Assembly (NCBI GenBank): GCA_002403105.1
Contig: DHHD01000045.1
Location: 1 to 34,492, forward strand
Source: Anaerolineaceae bacterium UBA4781
GTDB lineage: Bacteria > Chloroflexota > Anaerolineae > Anaerolineales > Anaerolineaceae
DNA length: 34,492 nucleotides
Direction of reading: 5' to 3'
Shown here in pieces: positions 31,401-34,492 of the stretch. The position numbers and the translations under genes were made by a program. Each line of letters starts with the position of its first letter. The first letter of the stretch is position 1. Below the pieces are notes generated by a model. It was given only the letters and a program-made list of their open reading frames with translations, made no database searches and was not told the DNA's origin.

Positions 31401-33594
31401 TCTGGGTTTCAACGGCTGGTTGTTCTGGAAAAATAAGCAGGTGATTCAAGAAGAATTTAAAGAAAACTGCAAAGTTTTTCTGCAAATAGAACTGGTCTTT
31501 CTAGCCTTCTTTATTTTTTTCACACTTGTGCGCCTGGGGAATCCGGATCTGTGGCATGAATATAAGGGGGGCGAAAAACCGATGGATTTCGCCTATTTCA
31601 ATGCCATTATTAAAAGCACCATATTCCCTCCCTACGATCCCTGGTATGCAGGCGGATACATTAATTACTATTATTTTGGTTCGGTCATCGCTGGAATCTT
31701 CACCAAATGGTTGGGTGTCATCCCATCCATCGCGTACAACTTCTCGCTGGTAACCTTCTTTGCATTTGTAGAGAGCGCGGCTTTTGGCATTGGATGGAAT
31801 TTCCAGGCAAAGCGCATTGAAAAACAAAATGAACGTAAAAAATCATTCACTCCTCTGCAAGCCGGCATCATCTTTGCGGTTGCGGTTTTGATTATCGGGA
31901 ATCTGGGAACCATCAGCATGCTCATGAGCGGCTTCAAACAAGTTGCCATCAATGCCGGTCTGCAAAACGGAAGCGGATTCTTTGATTCCATCGTGTTGTG
32001 GTTTAAGGGATTATTCCTGGTTTTCAAAGGCGCAAGCTTTACTTATTACCCCGGGGACTGGTACTGGATCCCCAGCCGTATCATACCGGGTGAGGCGATC
32101 ACTGAATTTCCGTATTTCAGCTTTTTATATGGAGACCCTCACGCGCATCTCTATGCTTACCCCATTACACTGATGGCATTGGGATTCTTCTTATCCACTA
32201 TTTTCCGACAGAAAAGATTTGATGGGCAAAAAGATTGGGAATGGATATTCCCGCTGCTGGGCGGAGGGCTGATCGTTGGTTCTCTGACAGCCACCAATAC
32301 CTGGGATTATCCGGTATATTTATTACTGGGTATGCTTGCCATTGGATATGAACATTTCGTGCAGGCACGCTATTACCCGGATGTTTTGCCACAATGTGCT
32401 CAAAAGGTTCGCGTGGTGGTTTCTTGTATGATCTCGCTGGTGATCTTTATCGGCTCAACCTACCTGTTCTTTCTTCCCTATCACGCTGCGTACGGTGCGA
32501 GTTATACCAGCATTCAAACCTGGGAAGGAACCCACACCCCGCTCTCTTCTTTATTTGTCCATTGGGGTATTTTCTTATTCTTCATTATTTCCTGGCTGAT
32601 CATCAAGACACGCGATTGGCTAGCAGAAACTCCGATATCGTACTTGAAGAAGATACGCCCGTATCAAGGGTTATTGTGGTTGGCAGGTTTTCTTGTGTGT
32701 GGATTGCTGATCTGGCTGCTGGTCAAGGGTATCTCCATTGCACTGATTATGCTGCCGCTGTTAATCTGGACTTTCTTGATGTTTTTGAATAAGAAAAATT
32801 CTATTTTGGATAGAGTGATCTTGCTCTTCCTGCTGGCTGGATTTGCCATGATCTTGATGGTGGAAGTCATTGTCTTAACCGGGGATATTGGCAGGATGAA
32901 TACGGTATTCAAATTCTACTTGCAAGCCTGGACTTTTCTATCCATCAGTGCTGCTTACAGCTTTGTCGATTTGATATCCCGCTTGAGAAGACCTACAGTT
33001 GATACCTGGAAGAAGACCTGGCGCGGATTTGGTATTACGCTGGTTGTTTGCGGATTGCTCTTCCCGATCGCTGCTACACTGGATAAGATGACCGATCGTA
33101 TTTCCGATGCAGTTCCCCTGACCCTGGATGGGATGGATTACATGCAGACATCCGTCTATTGGCAGGATGACATTAATATGGATTTGGAGCAGGACTATCA
33201 AGCCATTCTCTGGATGCAGGAGAATGTTCAAGGATCTCCGGTCATTGTTGAAGGCACATCATCGCTTTATCAATGGGGAAATCGCTATTCGATCTATACC
33301 GGGCTACCGGCTGTGATCGGTTGGGATTGGCACCAACGCCAGCAGAAACAAATCTTGCCTTCCAATTGGGTCACTGATCGGATCGCTGAGGTAGAAACTT
33401 TCTATAATACAACTGACGTAAAAACTGCCCGGGAATTCCTGGAAAAATATAAAGTTAAGTACATCATCATTGGGCAGTTGGAACGCATTCGATATGCCCA
33501 GGATGGATTGGAAAAATTTGCAACCTACGAAGGCGTGTATTGGAAGACAGTTTATACATATAAGGATACAATCATCCTTGAAGTGATGGAGTAA
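28402..33594 (+). CDS. Giant membrane protein: N-terminal GT39-like glycosyltransferase fused to a Chlor_Arch_YYY (DUF2298) domain
   Basis: A 1730-residue protein. Residues about 1-430 are a GT39-type module with the acidic HPDERF motif in the first loop (WDEDFHLHPDERFLTDLE, about 32-49) and some ten helices. About 430-920 is an exported region of mostly beta character (TAYTLTLETDAG, LNLELYYDDNEE). From about 930 the protein becomes a polytopic Chlor_Arch_YYY domain: GGEKPMDFAYFNAI, PPYDPWYAGGYINYYYFG with the diagnostic YYYFG at 1089-1093, PYFSFLYGDPHAHL, and C-terminal QWGNRYSIYTGLPAVIGWDW. YYY proteins have no established function; the fusion to a glycosyltransferase suggests a glycan role. 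A downstream gene encodes another YYY protein. The ATG has no Shine-Dalgarno site. Confidence 0.9.
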   Translation: MKKTFHSKYFQVFLLLLILLFSGFLRIRGINWDEDFHLHPDERFLTDLETKIYPVNSLEDYFNTSTSTLNPHNVGKTFFVYGTFPIFLVRYVAEWLNQTGYSQVHIIGRYLSTFFDMGVILFVYFIAQKLFKKPVVSLLSALFYGLATLPIQQSHYFTVDTFTNFFVTVALYLAICIFTSANEDREKDEKQYASQDLWMHVLFGLVAGLAAASKINAVVCAILLPLADILGNYRKLKSSSQQRNQLLLHLGIAALTCLLTFRILQPYAFEGPGFFGISLNPKWLDNLRELSVLSSGDINYPPSTQWARRPFYFAWQNLAQWGFGLSIGIPALIGVVVMGWKILKGNWKPYFLLWIWIVLYGGWQSQVWNPTMRYMLFIYPMLAISAAWLVEAVVSWLFTDKKILKVILAVCLLCIVLGGSTAWALGFSEIYTRPITRVAANEWIYKNVEGPINLLISGVDEDFSQPLEYPHYIDLTQTNPIFFRFTPEQDETLNAFIIEKIQNYSGEYNNQALAVSLYEMVEENPVLLQSTQVALDIWNESSAISSQMVQLAAAQNLQHGKEYALRIELAGQAINLRLSGFIRTSGSADEKTFTQTVFECAPSLSQTGAYTVQFTPFETGKLTGVTFFRVLDWDAADAEKEILVRVQSQEGGDGFIAQGTLTEKFIEKQDFRGATYTVTFDDPMLLMQGTAYTLTLETDAGVGNIAFYGSKRLNESSWDDGLPFYLYGYNPFDANTGVYYSDLNLELYYDDNEEKLERFYSSLEEADYIYITSNRQWGSTTQIPERYPLNVEYYRALLGCPIDQNLQDCYRDAQPGMYTGQLGFELVKVFQSEPSIAGITINTQYAEEAFTVYDHPKVFIFKKTDTFDMETVRSILGKVDLNKVINLTAAAASKTPGDLSLTEKEEQIQAAGGTWSELFSRDSILNQNQLVGIVVWYLVLFVLGVVVYPTTRIIFRGLKEKGYAFSRLFGMLLLATLVWILGSLSVPVERWLISLVFIGILGFNGWLFWKNKQVIQEEFKENCKVFLQIELVFLAFFIFFTLVRLGNPDLWHEYKGGEKPMDFAYFNAIIKSTIFPPYDPWYAGGYINYYYFGSVIAGIFTKWLGVIPSIAYNFSLVTFFAFVESAAFGIGWNFQAKRIEKQNERKKSFTPLQAGIIFAVAVLIIGNLGTISMLMSGFKQVAINAGLQNGSGFFDSIVLWFKGLFLVFKGASFTYYPGDWYWIPSRIIPGEAITEFPYFSFLYGDPHAHLYAYPITLMALGFFLSTIFRQKRFDGQKDWEWIFPLLGGGLIVGSLTATNTWDYPVYLLLGMLAIGYEHFVQARYYPDVLPQCAQKVRVVVSCMISLVIFIGSTYLFFLPYHAAYGASYTSIQTWEGTHTPLSSLFVHWGIFLFFIISWLIIKTRDWLAETPISYLKKIRPYQGLLWLAGFLVCGLLIWLLVKGISIALIMLPLLIWTFLMFLNKKNSILDRVILLFLLAGFAMILMVEVIVLTGDIGRMNTVFKFYLQAWTFLSISAAYSFVDLISRLRRPTVDTWKKTWRGFGITLVVCGLLFPIAATLDKMTDRISDAVPLTLDGMDYMQTSVYWQDDINMDLEQDYQAILWMQENVQGSPVIVEGTSSLYQWGNRYSIYTGLPAVIGWDWHQRQQKQILPSNWVTDRIAEVETFYNTTDVKTAREFLEKYKVKYIIIGQLERIRYAQDGLEKFATYEGVYWKTVYTYKDTIILEVME

Positions 33595-33597
33595 AGC

Positions 33598-34492
33598 ATG
33601 GTTGTTCAGGTCGCTACCTGGTATCTTTTTATCCTCGCTTTAGGGTGGATCAATTATCCTATCACCAGTTTGCTTCTTTCAAAGCTCAAAAGCAGGGGAT
33701 ACGCTTTTTCAAAGATCCTGGGTTTGCTTTTATGGGGTTTTCTGTATTGGATCACCAATATTTTCCAGCTCCTTCCAAATACACTGTTTGGAGCGATCAT
33801 TGCTTTGCTTCTCATCGCTGCAATAAACCTATTCATTTCCTTGCGGAAAAAAGAAGAGATCAAAAAGGCTTTTCTGGAAGACAAAGGCTACAACCTGGTG
33901 GTTGAACTGCTCTTTCTGGTGGCTTTTGTTACTGCCAGCATACTACGAGCGATGGCGCCGGGCTTAACAGGAACAGAAAAGCCCATGGAGTTGGCTTTCA
34001 TCAATGCCATTTTAAAAACACCGCAGTTCCCACCCAGTGATCCCTGGTTGTCGGGGTATGCGATCTCTTATTATTATTTTGGATATCTGATGGTAGCACT
34101 GCTGGCAAGATTGACCAGTGTAAGTGGGGGAGTGGCTTTCAATTTGGGTATCGCCGTGTGGGTGGGATTGATCTGTGTGGCTGCATATGGAATTCTGTAT
34201 GATCTGCTGCATGCTTATTTTGCGCATAGACAAACTAATAAAAAAAGAACCAAGAAAAAATTATTGTGGTTGAGCCTGCTGGCTCCCTTTTTTCTGTTGG
34301 TGATGAGCAATGCAGAAGGTGGGCTGGAAATGCTGCACGCCTCAGGCACATTTTGGAGCATGGATGGGCAGGGTAACCAGCAATCCACATTTTGGGAATG
34401 GCTGGATATCCAGGAGTTGAATGAACCTCCCACGACGGAATCTCAATGGATCCCGCAACGGATTGCGGGAACCTGGTGGTGGCGTGCTTCGC
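33598..34492 (+). CDS. Chlor_Arch_YYY (DUF2298) membrane protein, 3' end beyond the window
   Basis: The frame is open from the ATG at 33598 to the end of the window (298 codons). The product starts MVVQVATWYLFILALGWINY and is strongly hydrophobic. It carries EKPMELAFINAILKT, PPSDPWLSGYAISYYYFG with YYYFG at residues 158-162, and NAEGGLEMLHASG. Its order and spacing match residues about 930 onward of the preceding fusion (GEKPMDFAYFNAI, PPYDPWYAGGYIN), so the two are tandem homologues, this one apparently the stand-alone form. Only three bases separate it from the stop of the fusion gene, so it is co-transcribed. AGTGATGGAG lies about eight bases before the ATG (GGAG at 33588-33591). Confidence 0.88.
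   Translation, partial: MVVQVATWYLFILALGWINYPITSLLLSKLKSRGYAFSKILGLLLWGFLYWITNIFQLLPNTLFGAIIALLLIAAINLFISLRKKEEIKKAFLEDKGYNLVVELLFLVAFVTASILRAMAPGLTGTEKPMELAFINAILKTPQFPPSDPWLSGYAISYYYFGYLMVALLARLTSVSGGVAFNLGIAVWVGLICVAAYGILYDLLHAYFAHRQTNKKRTKKKLLWLSLLAPFFLLVMSNAEGGLEMLHASGTFWSMDGQGNQQSTFWEWLDIQELNEPPTTESQWIPQRIAGTWWWRAS

Overview
The window looks like a chromosomal segment from a Chloroflexota bacterium, most likely an Anaerolineae-type lineage. This rests on protein content, not on a database search. The pointers are two proteins of the Chlor_Arch_YYY (DUF2298) family with its YYYFG motif, a TopA carrying an extra N-terminal zinc-ribbon (DUF5679-like), a mevalonate kinase plus isopentenyl phosphate kinase pair, and surface proteins with Pro/Thr-rich stalks. 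I see no insertion sequence, prophage, CRISPR array or rRNA. Genes are densely packed and no gap without a gene exceeds about 210 bases.

Layout. 1-3780: the tail of tilS converges on a minus-strand group made of a membrane/GAF-like protein, an LCP-family cell-wall ligase and a tyrosine-recombinase homologue that has lost its catalytic residues. 3831-5198: tRNA-Leu(CAG), a DivIC/FtsB-like division protein and a LysM protein, each behind a consensus-like promoter. 5202-8502: a minus-strand operon of DUF1015, an M23 peptidase lipoprotein and QueG. 8595-9455: DegV. 9665-16436: a long plus-strand information-processing operon (rpsP, a KH protein, rimM, dprA, mannose-1-phosphate guanylyltransferase, topA, then a membrane protein of unknown function). 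16461-19604: minus strand UbiA-type prenyltransferase, mevalonate kinase, isopentenyl phosphate kinase and greA. 19659-34492: plus strand tlyA, lepA, then an envelope-glycan block: flippase-like protein, CDP-paratose-2-epimerase-like enzyme, GT4 glycosyltransferase, methyltransferase, a GT39-like membrane glycosyltransferase, a 1730-residue GT39-YYY fusion, and the start of a second YYY protein that runs off the window.

Functional reading. The right half can be read as one theme. Mevalonate-pathway kinases make isoprenoid precursor. The UbiA enzyme resembles those that load a phosphoribosyl group onto polyprenyl phosphate. The plus-strand block supplies nucleotide-sugar and glycosyl enzymes plus large membrane GT-C proteins of the type that use polyprenyl-phosphate sugars. 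Together they suggest an undescribed lipid-linked envelope-glycosylation route in which YYY proteins are candidate transferases. This is inference from neighbourhood and family membership.

Other points: several genes have a -10 box ending only 6-11 bases before the start codon, suggesting leaderless or very short-leader mRNAs. The 5' end of rimM contains a strong terminator-like hairpin whose 3' arm could alternatively pair over the rimM start codon.
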